21,694 nucleotides of DNA from Lobulomyces angularis (Eukaryota; Chytridiomycota; Chytridiomycetes; Lobulomycetales; Lobulomycetaceae): contig JADHYX010000372.1 in the NCBI GenBank assembly GCA_027604685.1, forward strand, positions 1 through 21,694, written 5' to 3'. A model generated the notes under the pieces. That model was not told where the DNA came from. It made no database searches and saw only the letters and a list, made by a program, of their open reading frames with translations. Position 1 is the stretch's first letter. Each line of letters opens with the position of its first letter. This document shows positions 19,649 through 21,694 of this stretch, one piece after another. The translations under genes and the position numbers were made by a program.

Positions 19649-21669
19649 TTATTTTTTTTTATTTTTTTCAAAAATACTACTTCTCAAACTTGATTGTCTA
19701 TTTAATTTTAAATCTATTGGAAATTTTGCATTCAAATTTTCTTGACTTGTTAAAGTATCTGATGTTTTCTACAAAAAAAAATAAAATTTTTAAAAAAAAA
19801 AATTTTTTTTAAACTTACTGATGATTCTTTACTGAAAAACATATTTTTTAAAGAATCAGTCACAGATTTCCATCCTTTTTCACCTTTTTTTTGTTGTTGC
19901 TTTTCATTTTCTCCAACTTTCAGTTCTTTTAAACCATCTGTAATATTTATCAATTCACTATCTTCTTCTAGGTTTACTTTTGTTTTTACAAATTGGATAT
20001 TTGACGAACTATCCTTCGATAATTCTTCATCTTTTGATATCACCTTTCCACTAATTCTATTCTCTTTTGCTGTCAGTACTGGTGCATCAACTACATACGG
20101 TGGAAGTTCAGATGCTAAATCCACTTCATTTGAAATATCCGGTATTACTTCGCTATAAGATGATGGTAACGAACTAGACCTTTTTATTGAAATAAGACTG
20201 TTGTCATGTGAATGATCTGACTCTGCCGTATTGGATGCTGACCTTGAAATTTTAACAAAAGGGAAAACTGGTGTTGTTAATGAGGAGTTTGAAGTTTCTC
20301 CTTGATTGTCTTTATTACTATGAATATTATTTACATTGTTTTGAATATCATCAATACTTGAAAATGATATTACTGGTATTGAAATTGGCGTAGCAGATGA
20401 TGAAGATCCTACATCTTCTTCACTTTTTATTACAGGTGAATCTAATTTTTCCTCCTAAATAATTAAAAAAAAAAAAAAGGAAAAAATTCCATTTAAAAAT
20501 TATATATAGGTGAAAAAAAATATATTTTATTTTTATTTTTATTTTAAATTAAAAAAAAAGGAAAAAAAAAAAACCTTAATTTCCGTTAAACTTATTGAAT
20601 CAGCACTTTCATTCATTTTATTTTTTCTAGTATTTTTTGATAAAGGTTGATTAAAAATACTATTATTGTTATGTTGAAGTGGAAGGTAAAAATCAGATGT
20701 ATCTGCTAAAAATTGATCTATTGAAATTGAAGTATGTGTTGTTTCAGACAATGCGTCATAATTTGATCCATAATGTGTACTAGAGGATGGTGAAGAAACA
20801 CTGTTTGAATCAGTATCCGTTACATGTGTACTTAAATCTGGTGATGACATGTTATTGACAAGACTAAATGATATTAAAATTGATAAATTTAATCTCCTTT
20901 GTTCCTCTAACCATTCCAAACCTTCTCGATTCATCTTTGGTCGCATAAAATCGTACGAAACATTACATAATTTTGTTGCCTCTTCCACTTTTATAATCGT
21001 ATTATCCGCTTTACGCTTCTTTATCACTTTTTCACTCGGATTTTGGTTTTTATGTTGATGTGGTGAAATTGAATAGGATACTAAAACTGGTGTAACTTCT
21101 ATTAAATTCATGGTTTTTGCAAATTTCGCAAGTGCTTCCCTGTCCTTGCATTTCTTTGTGGGATCCTTTCCAGTGCAAAAATGAACTGACTCATTTTTTA
21201 AGTGCTCATCTCGAGCATTACCCTGTTGAATATTTCTTTGAACACTATCATAATGAATCATTAAACCACAACAAACACACCGTAAAATTGCCCTCCATTT
21301 ATTATTGTTATCAATAAATCCCACTAAAAATTTAAATAACTTTTGTTTGTCCGGCATATCTGCTACTCTGGGAATAAGTTGAAAGTCAGGTGTTCGATTT
21401 AAATCTAAAAAAAAAAAGAAGGGATGTAAAAAAATATTATATTAAAAGAAATTTTTTTTTTGTGTATAAAAACCTAAATCTCTTAATTGAAATTTTAATT
21501 TATTCGATTTTTTAATATCACTTGCTGACCGTATAAAATGTAAGTTGAAATATCCATAAGAACCATTTACTTCACTAAAAATTTGACCTAAAAAACAATC
21601 TACATTGACATTTTGTGGAAAAATATTTAGAAGTTCATCAATGTTAATAGCTCTTCCTGTACTATTCAT
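19649..21669 (-). CDS. Ser-rich protein with a candidate Cys/His zinc site, family unknown
   Basis: Four exons (21669-21474, 21404-20575, 20454-19819, 19768-19649 on the minus strand) assemble to 593 aa. Residues 1-155 look folded. They contain C108-x-C110-C111, H116, H133, H140-x-C142 and C151, a plausible zinc site resembling a BED- or C2HC-type finger without matching either exactly. A basic stretch (KVIKKRKAD) could be a nuclear localisation signal. A WLEEQRRLNLSILI helix follows, and the rest is Ser/Thr/Asp-rich and probably disordered. A nuclear regulator is a reasonable guess, but no family is recognised. Exon junctions keep the frame throughout. The donor before the third exon is a bare GTTTTT and is weak. 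The stop at 19649-19651 lies in an A-rich run only 80 bases before the Sel1 ATG, so a frameshift in that run could mean both form one protein. The start is the first ATG; the upstream region is cut by the window edge. Confidence 0.65.
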
Positions 21670-21694
21670 TTTTTTTTTTTTTTTTTCTATTTTT

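Noticed and set aside
20849..21317. Plus-strand open frames opposite the Cys/His protein
   Set aside because: They are antisense of a long exon whose minus-strand frame splices cleanly on both sides.

Overview
This is a very AT-rich eukaryotic window. Its genes are split by many short introns (mostly 45-110 nt), with GT donors and AG acceptors that usually follow long T-runs. The clearest gene is a near-complete homologue of ARMC4/ODAD2, the armadillo protein needed for outer dynein arms, so the organism probably builds a motile flagellum. Together with the compact genes, the polysaccharide-degrading enzymes and the Ser/Thr-rich surface proteins, this fits a zoosporic (chytrid-like) fungus. 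That assignment is inference; another flagellated protist is possible. All gene models below were spliced by hand from the sequence, and each assembled model keeps an open frame across every junction.

Layout: 1-2650 has no intact gene. It holds a decayed Ty1/copia integrase fragment and several diverged copies of a repeat that may be LTR remnants. 2656-4313 (+) encodes a GH88 unsaturated glucuronyl hydrolase in 8 exons, 405 aa. 4479-5829 (-) encodes an APE1/ExoIII-type AP endonuclease in 7 exons, 321 aa. 5830-7389 has no intact gene but contains a broken germinal-centre-type (STE20-like) protein kinase. 7390-12366 (+) is ARMC4/ODAD2 in 24 exons, about 1127 aa, with a 31-base N gap inside one intron. 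12947-14198 (+) encodes an unrecognised, probably seven-helix membrane protein. 14366-15680 (-) encodes a secreted, membrane-anchored lyase of the PL7 alginate-lyase type (or the related PL20 type). 15858-17493 (-) encodes a mucin-like single-pass membrane protein. 17494-18749 is low-complexity intergenic DNA. 18750-19568 (-) encodes a Sel1-repeat protein. 19649-21669 (-) encodes a Cys/His-containing, Ser-rich protein of unknown family; these last two might be one gene split by a homopolymer tract.

How they may work together: the PL7-like lyase would cut uronic-acid polysaccharide outside the cell by beta-elimination. The GH88 enzyme, which has no signal peptide, would remove the unsaturated uronate from the resulting oligosaccharides inside the cell. 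The two genes lie about 10 kb apart with unrelated genes between them, so this is a functional pairing on paper and not an operon. The anchored lyase, the mucin-like protein and the seven-helix protein are neighbours and all predicted membrane proteins.
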